A DNA stretch of 64,000 nucleotides from Azolla caroliniana (lineage: Eukaryota; Polypodiophyta): NCBI GenBank assembly GCA_043228905.1, contig JBHGNT010000015.1, positions 558,001 through 622,000 of the forward strand, written 5' to 3'. The translations under genes and the position numbers were made by a program. Within the stretch, counting starts at the first letter, position 1. Every line of letters begins with the position of its first letter. The notes under the pieces are model-generated. The model saw only the letters and a list, made by a program, of their open reading frames with translations. It ran no database searches and was not told the origin of the DNA. Positions 32,854 to 44,805 of this stretch are shown in pieces.

Positions 32854-35800
32854 TTATAATGCATACGTCATTTTGGCAGCCAATACAGTATTTTGAAGCA
32901 GCATAGCAATGGTTACAGGTCCCACACCACCTGGAACAGGACTTATGAGAGATGCCACAGTGCAAGCTTCAGCAATACACACATCACCCACAAGCTCAAA
33001 ATCTCCTGATTCAGGACTCTGTGTTCATTCAATATTGCATACAAACAGGAGTCAATACTCGTCATTGTCAGCCATAAATGGATATTGAAATTTATGTGGC
33101 ATTAGTATTTTTACCAAAATGTGATTAATTCCAACATCCAAGACCACAGCATTTGGTTTCAGCCAGTTAGCTCGAACTAAATTAGGACAGCCCGCTGCAG
33201 AGATAATTATGTCTGCATCGCGGGTATATTTTTCAGGATTTTTTGTTAGCATGTGCACTCTTGTAACAGTTGCATTATGGTTCTGCATCAAAAAACATAT
33301 TTATTATCGGCACAGAATAGTAAGAACTGGAATGAAGAATAGATCATTCTAAACCATTTATCACGACTCACGCCGTATTCCTAAAGAGACAAAAGTGTCC
33401 ATGAGATACGAAAAAGTTCCATCATGATCATATACATACCTCATCTTTCTCAGTTCAACCAAACTCACTGTTCTCTGGTGAAGGTTCAGTTGCCTGGCAT
33501 GTCCTTTAATTATTACATCTACGTCACGTATAATCTATGTGTGTATCTAACAGACCCAACGATCTAATCAAATCAATGAAAGGTGAATCTAGTGTAACCA
33601 CATTATGCCTAGCTCCTTTCATTAGAGGCTGTGAGCTTCTGACTTGCATGGGAGAACTCTAGCTTTCAAAGATGTGGATGAATGTCCAACCCCCTATTCA
33701 CTGGAAGCTGAATAACGATGATGGACCATGTCATCTTGACCCAGGTTAGTAAACCATCCCTTATTGCCAATAAAAAGGTCCTGATATTCATTGCATCTAC
33801 CCTATATAAGACCCCTAAATCTTAACATAAATTAAGGTAATAGCTGATGGCTAGCTTCACCTGAATGCCAAGAATAAGCCTCACAGACCTCCAACAAGCC
33901 AACTTCCATGTGAAGAAGTGGTAGTAAATGCTGTATTAAATTAAGTTCCAATGCCTATATGGCATCCTAAATACCTACCGGTTTTGTGGAGTGTAAGTTG
34001 GGTATTCTAATTCATTAACCTTGATATCTGCCAGTTCAACAGTACATCTAAGGCCGAGTAAAAGATCTCAATGCTGAAACAATATAAAAGCCCAAGTTCA
34101 TTGTTCCATATCTGTAACCGTAGAGGTAGTATAAATTCTGTTGTCGTTTTTAGCTTGCTTTTCAGTTTTGAGTTTCATTGAATAGAACTATCTTTTTAAG
34201 TTATTCAGAGCCCAAACATTTGAAGGCAAGAACATTGGGGCATTGACAACAGGATGTGAAGAGAGTTTTTGGTGCATGGCTGCTGACAAACATTGACATC
34301 TTACACATCTAGATTTCTTGCCTTTGGTGGCTTGGAGCAATTTGTTAGAATGGTGGGTTTCTCAAATTTTCCAATTCGCTGTTGTGAGTAATAACAATAG
34401 GGCTTCGTGTAGAACCATGTTTCTTTATTCCTGTTTAAGTGAGGGAGTTCTATTATTTATTTTCTATGTGGCTCTATGTTTAGGTTTTCAATAAAAATAA
34501 TGCCTAATTTCAGTGTCCTTTTCTAAAAACCTTCACACGATGTCAAATGTAAAGCTTTTTTTTTAAATGATTTTGTAAACCATAATAAAACAATAAGCAT
34601 GTCCTCGTAAAAATAGAGATAGACCTTACTTGCAACATCAATGAAATAGGAAGCCCGGCAATATTGCTGCAACCTATTACCACTGCATACTTTCCACTCA
34701 ATGGAACATCTCTGTCCAAAAGCAACCGTAAACAAGCTTTTGCAGTGCATGGAACAAATAGAGGTTCTTTTTCCCGTAATGCTAAGTTTGCAATATTCAA
34801 AGGATGACAACCATCAACATCTTTCTCCAACTTTATCGCACCCAAAATTCTTTCTTCATCCAAATGCTGCAAAATGACGATCTGATAAGAAAATCGTATA
34901 TGAACTTCAAAATATAACCTGTTACACATTCTGTATTGTTAAGGTTAGAATGCTGTTACAAAACTTCTATTGGGCCAATTCAACCCTTGTTGATGTACCA
35001 TCATTAGGAATAGGGATAGACATTGTCATTGTATCAGGTCCAATCACTTGGAGAAAACCCTTCTTTTTCTAGCTTTCCAAGAATATAGAAAGAGCTTGGT
35101 GACTTTTTAAATGTATAATCTGAAACTGAAGAAGGCCCCCACCTCACCAAAGAAGAGAAAAAGAGAAGTGGAAATTATACAATACAAGAAAATAAAAAAC
35201 TACCTATGCCACAAAATAAATCTATCTAAACTTGAGCGTTCATCTCAAGAAGACCGAATTTCGTCTCTCTTGCTATATTTCATTAAAATTCATGATCGTT
35301 GACTAAACTTTAAATCTTACTGTGAAATTATAGGGATGCCTAACACTTCATCAAACATCTAATCTGAAGTTTCCTTACTAATCTCTGTAAGACTACATGA
35401 AGCATATGGATTTTATGTATTTGAAATGACCAAAAAGAGAAGAGAACCAATAAAAAACCAGTAGAGCAAGCAAACAATGGATGACCATATTTTGCTGCAT
35501 AAATTTGGACAGAATTTGTGTTATCAGTATGTGCATTTACCTTTGGGAGAGGAAGCTGCACCAGTATCCCGTGCGTGGAAGGATCTTCATTATATTTTCT
35601 GATGGTAGCTAAAATTTGCTCTTCAGAGACATCCTCTGGCAGCTTCTCACACGCCGAGGATATTCCTACCTCCTCACATGCAATTGTCTTGTTTTGAACA
35701 TAAAGCATCGAACTTCTTTGAGAACCCGCAACAATCACTGCCAATCCAGGTGCTTTCCCAACTTGTGATTTCATCAGTTTCACCTCCTTTGCCACCTCTT

Positions 35801-38132
35801 GTTTGATGTCATCTGCCACAGATTTTCCATCGATAATGGTAGCTCTACTTCCTGTGCAAAAATTGAGGTAGGTTCTAGCAAGTATATCAAAGGTCTAACA
35901 ATTAAATAATCATAAGCTAAAAGAAAATATACTGAAATAACCTTCAGTTTTTTTCCATATTTCCCCAAATCTTGAGTTTCAGTAATTTCCCAAATGCCCT
36001 TGGTCACCCCCAAAAGAGAGAAATTTGGGGTTAGCTGAACATATATATGTTATAATAGCACATATGGTTTCTCTTTCAAAGGTGGACTATGGGTGTTTCT
36101 GGAAATAGCAAAAAATCAGGGGCAATCGGGGAATAAAGAAAAACATTAGGGATAGTTTAGAGTTTTCTCCAAAATTAAAATTGTGAATATTTTAATGATA
36201 TTGAGGAAACCCACTTTTTCATGTTCATTGCATGATTCGCACCATACTACAGATATAGTCAGATTTTAACATGTAGTTTTTTTCTTCAAAAACACAAAAA
36301 AACATGGAATTCTGTACAATGTCATCATAATAACTCTTCATTAGTTTATGATCCTTAAATTTAATTCCCGACATATGTGAATTGAACAACAAACCATGAC
36401 TGCACTACATACTCACTTCACCTACCATGGAACCTATATAAATCAGGGCAAACCCATCCTACACAGTATCGTATCATTCCTAAAGAATGGAAAGAGGTGA
36501 AAGACGTTACAATATACAATAAAATATAGCTTTTCCATACTTCAGAAGTTCAAAATGCATCTATATAAGAAAATTAACTTGAAATGACAAAAACAACAAA
36601 AACATATACCGCATGCAAGTAAACCATCCTATTTAAATGAAAACTGAATATTTACGCATCATAATTCAAAGAATGAATCCATAAACAGGAAAGACTGTAT
36701 CAGAATCCACGGGATATCATATGCCTTTTAACATTGTTTCCATCATATGGATTGTTGGGTATCGAGGTTCAAGAACTATCAATTTGCACATTTATCAACA
36801 TCCTTTTACACATAACTCTGTTAAGAGCTTCTAGGAAATATTTTGGTAACTTAGCCACTGTGAACTTGTACAAGCGCCTTAGAGTCATATTCTAATAAAC
36901 AATATACTTTTGCCCCTAGATATATTGTTATGGAGCTACAAAACCTACATGCCCTCTCCTTCTGTGTTTTCTCTGCACGTCAACCGATTTTTCTCTCTTA
37001 TTGCTCCTACCCCAAGTCCACTATCACATATAGGTCGTACTTAAACAAACCTCTTGGCCCCTCCTTACATATGCCTGATCATCATCACAATATCTTCTAT
37101 CTTTGGAAATGTTCCAAGTCGTTTTGGCCCAAGGATATAGCCTTTGATGTCTTTATGTGATCGTATTTTCATCATCAATTGTACCTCATAGAGAGTTCAC
37201 ATTTGCATGCTCGTTTTGGCCCAAGGATGTGACCTTCCTTTCCTTTTTTAGTTCTTCTTTAAATTGTTGATTCTGCATTATGACAAGCTCATATGTTTCA
37301 TGATAACTTTGGCCTAAGGACATGGCCTTCTGATGCGCACTGCTGCCTCATCATTCATGATAAATCATCATATCCTACCTTTCAATCTCCTTCTGAACCA
37401 AAGATACAGCCTTTGATTTCTTTGAGCAGCATTATCATCATGGTAAAAATCTTATCATTCCATACTTCCCATACTTGTTTCACCCAAGGATATGGCCTTC
37501 ACTCTTTGATGCCTGTGTTTCGCCAAAACAAATCACGGACGTCATAACATTTACCATGAATGATGGTGCATACACGCGATCAGAATAGCATTTACCATGA
37601 ATGATGGTGCATACACGCGATCAGAATAGCATTTACCATGAATGATGGTGCACACAAGCGACCAGAATAACATTTACCATGAATGATGGTGCATACCCGT
37701 GATCAGAATAGCATTTACCATGAACGATGGTACATACACGCGATCAGAATAGCATTTATCATGAATGATGGTGCATACACGCGATCAGAATAACATTTAC
37801 CATGAATGATGGTGCATACACGCGATCAGAATAAGGAATTCAAATGCCATATAACGGGGTCCAAGAAAACGAGCCGGAAATACAGGGACAGGATAGAATT
37901 TCCCACGTTGATACAGGGGGGAGGGGAGAAATTAAGTATCTGCGAGGGAAGTGCGAGCAGGGAAGAAGGACGGAAGAAATAAGTACGTACCGTGATGAAG
38001 ATGGTTCTGGGGCGAGATGGAAGCTGGGCAAGGAGCGGTATGGAGGAGTGCGATGGAAGAGGGAGGAGGCGGAGGAGGAGGAGATGGTCTCAGGACTCTG
38101 GAGATGGCTGCTCGACAGCAAATCCTCCTCAT
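32854..38132 (-). CDS. FOLD: Methylenetetrahydrofolate dehydrogenase/cyclohydrolase, probably mitochondrial, 5 exons
   Basis: Minus-strand exons: 38132-37991, 35851-35541, 34866-34630, 33282-33115, 33018-32854. They sum to 1,023 nt and 340 residues. The enzyme converts 5,10-methylene-THF to 10-formyl-THF by NADP+-linked dehydrogenation and hydrolysis. Motifs: [28 protein letters not shown] (catalytic Lys), [29 protein letters not shown] (213-222), DVGINH and [16 protein letters not shown]. Residues 1-47 ([17 protein letters not shown], a Pro run, no acidic residue) look like a mitochondrial presequence, and exon 1 joins exon 2 in exact phase. Odd points: Cys217 replaces the usual Arg of the GRSxIVG nucleotide-binding loop, and PCTAKAC replaces the usual PCTPxG. 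Activity or cofactor use may be altered. It is tail to tail with the phosphatase gene, 515 bp between stops. Confidence 0.92.
37114..37505 (+). repeat. Degenerate ~90-bp tandem repeats in FOLD intron 1
   Basis: The phrase TTGGCCCAAGGATATRGCCTT recurs in variant form near 37124, 37213, 37305, 37390 and 37481, at spacings of 86-91 bp, with ATCATCATC-like words between. It lies just before the 41-bp array. Confidence 0.7.
37548..37834 (+). repeat. 41-bp minisatellite, seven copies, in FOLD intron 1
   Basis: Seven contiguous 41-bp units begin CATTTACCATGAATGATGGT and end GCGATCAGAATA plus G or A. Several are identical and others differ by one to four bases. There are no unique spacers. It ends about 160 bp from FOLD exon 1. 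Confidence 0.93.
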
Positions 38133-38189
38133 TTTTTACTGTCGGGATCCTCCTGATCAGGGCTTCACCATATCCAAATCCCACGAGGT

Positions 38190-38195
38190 CCTTCC

Positions 38196-38227
<32 letters not shown>

Positions 38228-38329
38228 GTGGCGTTAATACATATTTCTTTCTTTCTTTCTTTCTCTCGATCGATCGATCGATTTGAAGAAGTTGTCTGTG
38301 TAAATTGTTGGGGGGGGGGGGGGGGGGGG
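38190..38329. repeat. CT, TTTC and GATC microsatellites and a 20-G run at the FOLD 5' end
   Basis: (CT)n at about 38198-38220, (TTTC)n at 38247-38266, GATCGATCGATCGAT at 38268-38282 and an unbroken run of 20 G at 38310-38329. They would lie in the 5' UTR or proximal promoter of the minus-strand FOLD gene. Confidence 0.8.
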
Positions 38330-39657
38330 TTTGATCCAAGCTTTGGGGAGTTTGTGGGCGGGCGGCCGGACAACCGAGCCGTCCGAATGGCCGTGACATA
38401 TTACAACATACATATATTATACCATCTCTATGTTGGCCTTCCATCCATCGCTTTTACGTTAACTGTATATCTTGTTGATTCGATCTCTTTTTCAAGTTTT
38501 CTCGTCGGGACCTATGATTCTATTTGCATGGACCTATGATCTATATTATTGCAAGTGTAATTATGAGTAATAAGCTCCATAAAACCCGATGATGTGTATG
38601 TCCATAACTACATATAGATGCCAACTTGAAATCCTCAATGTTGATTAGCTCTAAATAAATCCTCGTGTCAAATAATAATTGATGTAGAATCAAATGTTAC
38701 TACTATCCTAGAATTCTTCACGATGGAGAAGTTGATCATCATCTAGAATCTAGATGATACATGGGGGAAGGGCAAAGTCTTATGTGCTTGTTATTGTGAA
38801 GCCAACTATCCCTCTATTTACTCTTTGAGTGATTGGTGGTTTTGCAAATTTCATTGCATTTAGAAACTTTACCCTTTTGAAAATTGTTGGATGTGTTCAA
38901 AGAGTGATAAAAGGAAACGCTATGAAGTGGCCTGAATCAATTCTATCCACGGCCTGACGCGAATATATGTGTTTTTTGAGTAATTATTAGTAGGTCCATC
39001 AATGTAATTTTGCTCATTTCTATGTGCTATTTTGTGCAATCAATTATACGGGCGATTCGCTAACCCCATTTCTCTCATCTACGATTGACAATTGACAACT
39101 GTTCGGTTTGGTTTGAGAGGGTCAAAACCAAACCGTTTTAATTTTTTGAAACCTGAACCGAACCGAACCACGAAATCGTTTTAATTATTTCAAACTGTTA
39201 AAACTGCGGTTTCATGGTTCGGTTTCGGTTTTTGACTTAGGTCAAATTTTAAAATTTAAATATTTCATTACTTTAAATTTTTTACATTTTAAAGATGCTC
39301 CTTTTATGTGAGAATAAGGTCTAAAAATGAAAAGATTGTTTAAAAATAAAATTTAAATTAAAAAAAAAACTGTTAAACCGTTAAAACTGCAGTTTCTGAC
39401 AGTTGAAACCGAACCGAACCATTAAGGCGCGATTTTGCGGTTCGGTTCAGTTCAAACCACTGAACCGTTGCCGATTGTTAGACTACGATTAGGCCAAAGG
39501 GCATTGATGCACCCAGAAAAAAACGAAGAACAAAAACTTGGGGCCATTTCCCTGGAAATAAAGAAGAATACACTTAAGGGTATTGGTGGAGTTTCTTTTT
39601 ACCCAGAGAAAAAATTAAAATAAAACGCGCCTAATTTCTTCTCGCCTTGCCGAATCG
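38330..39657. other. Divergent intergenic region between FOLD and LNK, with a GGTTCGGTT-rich tract
   Basis: No gene seen. 39090-39480 is a tract of imperfect inverted words (GGTTCGGTTTGG, CCGAACCGAACC, AACCGTTAAAACTG). A related tract lies at 46500-46800. Such tracts are common dispersed low-complexity DNA in plants. Confidence 0.55.
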
Positions 39658-39844
39658 CCACGTGTCCTATTCCCTGCCGACGTGGCACGGATGCCACGTG
39701 TCTCGCCCCCCCCTCCCCGGCTGACGTGGCATGGTGGTGGTCTGAGAAAGACCTGACGTTCCACCTCCGCCCCTGCTTTTTTGAACCCTGCTGCTCACGT
39801 GGCGCTGTCTGCGCGGTCCGACGTGGCATCCATCTGACACGTCA
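39658..39844. promoter_or_regulatory. Cluster of eight ACGT-core elements upstream of the LNK homologue
   Basis: Sites: CCACGTGTC 39658-39666, CGACGTGGCA 39678-39687, GCCACGTGTC 39693-39702, TGACGTGGCA 39722-39731, TGACGTT 39754-39760, TCACGTGGC 39795-39803, CGACGTGGCA 39819-39828, TGACACGTCA 39835-39844. These are G-box, C/G-hybrid and ABRE-type binding sites for bZIP (HY5, ABF/AREB) and, for the G-boxes, PIF proteins. They lie 108-294 bp upstream of the presumed start codon. In Arabidopsis LNK genes are light-induced, which fits. Confidence 0.75.
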
Positions 39845-39892
39845 GACACCTTCTTCCTCCTCCTCCGCCCTCTGTTACCACTTCTGTCGAAC

Positions 39893-39946
39893 ATGTCTTC
39901 TTCGGCTATGGCCGCTTCCCTCGAGAATCTGGACACAGCCTACTGA
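39893..39946 (+). CDS. 17-codon upstream ORF of the LNK homologue
   Basis: ATG at 39893 and TGA at 39944-39946 encode MSSSAMAASLENLDTAY. It ends five bases before the ATG used in my model (39952), in another frame. It may limit translation of the main frame, or the transcript may start downstream of it. Confidence 0.35.
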   Translation: MSSSAMAASLENLDTAY

Positions 39947-39951
39947 TTCCG

Positions 39952-42671
39952 ATGGGATCTCTCCAAGATTCCTTCTCGGTATGTAAATTTTCTTACGAGA
40001 TTTCTCTCTTTCCTTCGATCAAGTAGATGTTGCTGTTTCTTCACTACCTCCTCTGATCTCGGTGCTTGTAGTGATAACGCTCGATTAGAATCGATTTTTC
40101 TGCTCATAACTATTAGGCCCACCTGTGGAAACAGCCCTCTGGTTTGTGCTGATTTTTTACCATAAAATGCCTGTTTTTAGTGATAACGCTCTATGGCACT
40201 AGAGAGCTGTGTAATGTCGTCACCAAAGTTTGAACCAAGCTTTAAAGCTCTGGCACCGGAAGGAAGGAAGGAAGGAAATGTGAGTGACAATAGTGCAGAA
40301 AGTTGCATAGCATTGTCACAAAAATGACAGATTACCTGGATCCAAACCTTTGATACAGGAAGGAAGTAAACGAGAGTGAAATTGCTGCAGGAAGGAATTT
40401 GCTGAATCTGTTCGTGGAAATGACAAATTAACTGCAAATTGGTATTATAGAGAGCCATATAATGGCAGCAAAGTTTAACCAAGTTTCAAACCATTCGTTT
40501 GGAGGGTAGAAAACGAGAGTGACAAGTTTGCAGCAGATTGAGTGCCTTATTGTCAGAGCCAATGCTCTCTCTAGTCTCTGTTTCTTTCTGCAAACTTGTA
40601 GCAGTAGAGATCTACAAACCTGGTTACATCTGCAAGGACTACCGTTTATGAAATTTCTACTCAATAGTTAGTAAATACCCAGATTAAGAAAGAGTTATGC
40701 TTTCATGATAAAGATTTGCTTTTGGTAACCACTGAATGATTTAATGGATAAAGGAATAAAAAGAAAGAAAGCTGGCTCATTTTACCTGACTTGAGTTAAC
40801 TTACTAGAGTTGTCTCTTCGAGCATTTGTCTGCATCAGAACATGAAAATATTTGTAATATTCTCAGTCTGTTTTTGATTCATATCAGCATTGACTGACAT
40901 CCGCTCCCTTTTTTATTTCGTTTCTGTTTCCTTATGTTCATAGTCTGATGAAGTGGAATCAAAAGAAGTTGAAGCTAAAGAAGATCATATTGTGCCTGAA
41001 ATAGGCTTGCAAAAGAAGAGTTTGTCTAAAGAGTCTTTTGAAAAGACCAGCAGTGATTCATCCCTACTTACTGATCTGGTAACAAATCAGATGCATCAAA
41101 GTACAGTTGTAATAGCCTCTACCAAAGAAGCGCCTATAATATCTGAAGGTCACTATCCACAATCTTCTGAAAAGGCCACTGGAAACATGTCTACACATAC
41201 CAATAAAGTACAAAGTTCACCTCATCCAAAAACCTCTGCCAATTGTGATACCAGCTTCAAAACAGAACCTTTTCCTGACATAGTTCGTGATAATATTCCC
41301 TCAAAGGAGTGCAACTCTAGTTTTTTAAAGAATGAGGCAACCGATTGCATTTCAGAATATGAATTTGAAGATTTACTAGAGTTGTATAATGAGGGTGCAG
41401 CGTATCAAGATGATGTCGCTGATGTTACACGTAATGCTTGCATGTTTTTACCTTCTGATACTTATGAACAAAGAGAGGATCTGAAGTTTCTAGAAGAAGC
41501 GAATGATCAAGTGAGAAGGGACAACCTTCTAGAGTATGGGTGGGGGAACACAAATAGCATGGAAGACATGGACAAACTGCTTTCGTAAGCACTTGTGAGA
41601 TCAATACGATTGTGCTGTTGCTAGTATACATAGCAATATTCTTGAATGGAGTATAATTTGATTTTGTTTGTGTTGAATAAGCAGAAATGATTCCAGGCCA
41701 TTGAGAGGATATGGTGAAAGCTCTGATGGGATATTATGGGAGTCACCCTCACCTATAAGTCCAGGAAGAAATTATCAGTCTGTTGATATGCCTACAAGTT
41801 CTCAATTCATACAAAACGGTGATAACAAGACCAAAAGGAAGTATCTTCCCTGCCAAGGAGTACCAGCATTTGTTAAGGCAGAAGTTGACACAGGATGTGT
41901 GGAACAACAGTGTGCATTCAGCTATGACCAGATGCAACTTATATCAAATGTGGAGGCCTCAGAATTGGAGTTAAATGGCATTGAACATGGTGAAGAAAAG
42001 GTATGGAAGATTGAACTTGTGAAAACTTCCCTCAGTCTGACTGAATCAAATTATATTTAACATTTAATCAACATTGTATATAAGGTGTTGCAGATTCAGG
42101 AAGCAAGTAAAGGTCCTAGCTGGGTCGAAATGGAAGATGAAGAAGCCTCTGCGTTAAAAGAAGCTAGTCAGGTGGGTTCATGGAATACTTTGAATGTGGT
42201 GCATGTGCTACTTGAGTTTTTGAAGATAATAAGACTAAAAGAATATGCATACAAACCCAAAGTGGGAGCTTCTCCACATTTGGGTGAGTTTACTGGGAAC
42301 TATGTGCCATTTTGACGTTACATATTACATCATTTTCATTTGGATGTTCTGTGGGATGGATTGGGAGTTCCATTGAATGGGAACCAATTTGAGTGGTATG
42401 ACATCCAGACAGACCAAGCATATGGTGTTCCATGAGAGGGCCAACCACATCTAAGTTTGGTGCCCCTATGGAGCTTATACCCATTGAAGCATTGTCAAAC
42501 AATGGAGAACCATGCAGATCTCTTCACCAAACTAATTCAGATTGGATAGATGGGGAATGTTTCGGTTGATTCGAATTGATTGGGTCACAGATGGGATGAT
42601 TGTCATGAAATAGTGATAACACTTGATTTTCAAAGTTCAGGCCCTGGGTTATGTATATATATATATGTATG

Positions 42672-42728
<57 letters not shown>

Positions 42729-42741
42729 ATATATATATGTA

Positions 42742-42831
<90 letters not shown>

Positions 42832-44805
42832 ATGAAAAGCTTATACAACACATTTCTCGTTTTAGATCAACTCTTGTTCTGATTGCACCACGGTTCTTGT
42901 CTTTGCTACAACCTGCTGCTGAGCTAGCTAGTAGATTTCTACACAGTGAAAAATGCCACGCAGAAGGCCATTTTTCATTTTTCCTGCCATCCATCTCAAT
43001 GTTCTTGTTTGCATACTCTATATGTGGTCTAGTTGTAACCCTTCAAATGTAAATTTTCTGTTTCAAAATAGCATTATGCTTAGTTTTGTTTATATTATCT
43101 GTGGGAATTTTCATAACTATTTATAAAATAAAGCTTTACTTTTTATAGGAAATAAAGAAGAGGGAGATCTCTGCATTAGAAGAAGAAAACATGCTCCTAT
43201 CTAAAGGGGGCAAAAAAGTGAGCGATCCTGGCAATCTATGTAATGCATGCTGTGCTCTAGGCCCTGGCCTTTTAATCTTCCATGTATAATTGTGGTTGGC
43301 CAATCTTACAGAGCAATAAAGAAAGGAGGCATGGCATCCGACTCCAGAGATTTCCAGAATGCCTGAGAAAACATACCTCTGGGAGCAAATTGCCCTTGAG
43401 ATTTTCATCACATGCTAAGAAATCCTCAGTTTCATCTATGCCCAGTTCACAAGATTTGCTTCTTTCTGGCACAGCTGTGCCACAACTCCAAAATCGATGC
43501 GTGCAAGCTACGCCTCATGGAGGATTTGGATTTCTTTCACAGCATCATATGCCTGTTCCTACAGTAACACAACTGCTGAAAGCATCTCAGACTCCTAACA
43601 TGATAGACAATAGTATTATCACTCCTGACGATAAGATTGAAAAACTATGCAGGCAGAAAATGCAAGCACGATTGGCAGTTGAGCAGCAGCATCAGCAGCT
43701 AATGCATCTTATGCCTGACCTGGCAATGCCAGATAAGTTTCTAGCACATCCTTCATCAAATGATGTGAAGGAATGCATAACTGGTTCAATGAATAGCAAA
43801 TCACAAGGTGCTGAACCATTGGTCTATAATGATGAAGTTATCTCTCCAAGAGCAGTAGAGGATGATGGAGATGGGTCTTCAGCTGCAATTGTGCTGTTGC
43901 AGCTGCTGAATATTGCGTCGAAAGTACTCTCTAATCTATGCTTTTGTTTTCTTTAATCTCAAATTCAAAGATATTTATATCTCTTTCACCATGTTGCACA
44001 CAGATGGGTTTGAGAACAAATCTCTGTTTACGTGATGGCTTCCATCGTCTTGCTGGAAATGCACAACAGCGGGTCATAGCCAGTGATATTCGAGGAAGAA
44101 AAAGTAGTAATTCTGAACCTTGTAACCAGTGTGAATCATCATCAAGCAGTGATGAAGCTTGCAATGAAAGGTGGATTTTTACTGAATAAATTCAAATGAT
44201 CATAACAATTAAAAATACCTTGCTGCGAGAATGCTAGCTATTGTTGCTTGTGCATTTCAAACTCAACATCACCCTGCCCTATCTTTTTCTTCGCTGATTT
44301 AACTGACAGTTTATTCTTTTGTGCAATGGCTGTTGTAATAAGTAAACAGACTTTGCGAGCAGGAATCTCAGTATTTCTTAGAGTGATTCTATCCTCAATC
44401 TTTTATCCACCTAGTACCTAAAATTTTGCACGGAAATTTTCTTTATTTGGCATGATGCATGTGAAATTCATTGTACTAAATTCTTGCATCACGCATGCAT
44501 TGTGTTTTCATGGAATCTTAGTTCAATTCTTGTATTGCAGAACAATGATGGTGGAAGATCCTCTAGAGACACAAACTAACCCAGTGGATAGATTCATAGC
44601 TCATCTCTTGTTCTACAAATATTATCCATCATTACTTTCAGAATCTTTACCATCATGTGAAGTTTCATTGGCAAATGCTCCAACAGAGAGACATAATTTG
44701 GGTGGCTCCGAAGATCCGCTTACTATTGACAGCACACCTAAGAAGCAAAATTATACACATGGATCTTGTTCTTCCGTTATGTCAGGCATACATCAAGATG
44801 CTTAG
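39952..44805 (+). CDS. LNK: LNK-type (night light-inducible and clock-regulated) coactivator, 8 exons
   Basis: Exons: 39952-39978 (tentative), 40944-41584, 41685-42000, 42094-42171, 43149-43217, 43312-43923, 44004-44170, 44541-44805. They sum to 2,175 nt and 724 residues. LNK proteins have no DNA-binding domain; in Arabidopsis they bridge REVEILLE Myb factors to the transcription machinery and couple light to the clock. Family blocks: EDHIVP near the N-terminus, [21 protein letters not shown] (about 201-222), [17 protein letters not shown] (about 588-604) and [13 protein letters not shown] (649-661). Between them the protein is Ser/Asn/Gln-rich and probably disordered. The N-terminal FDWNDxEL-type block of angiosperm LNKs is not seen, so exon 1 may be wrong or a coding exon may be missed before 40944. 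The light/clock role is inferred from family. Confidence 0.8.
42652..42832. repeat. TA/TATG microsatellite in LNK intron 4
   Basis: About 180 bp of alternating TA with interspersed GTATG. Open frames across it are compositional artefacts. Confidence 0.95.

Noticed and set aside
37548-37834. Short regular repeats that could suggest a CRISPR array
   Set aside because: The 41-bp units are contiguous with no unique spacers, and the setting is a plant nuclear intron. This is a minisatellite.
37844-38539. 231-codon plus-strand frame over FOLD exon 1
   Set aside because: It is antisense to FOLD exon 1 and crosses CT, GATC and poly-G runs; no family resemblance.
42524-42994. Long open frames on both strands full of Tyr and Ile
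   Set aside because: They are translations of a TA microsatellite inside LNK intron 4, with no coding signal.
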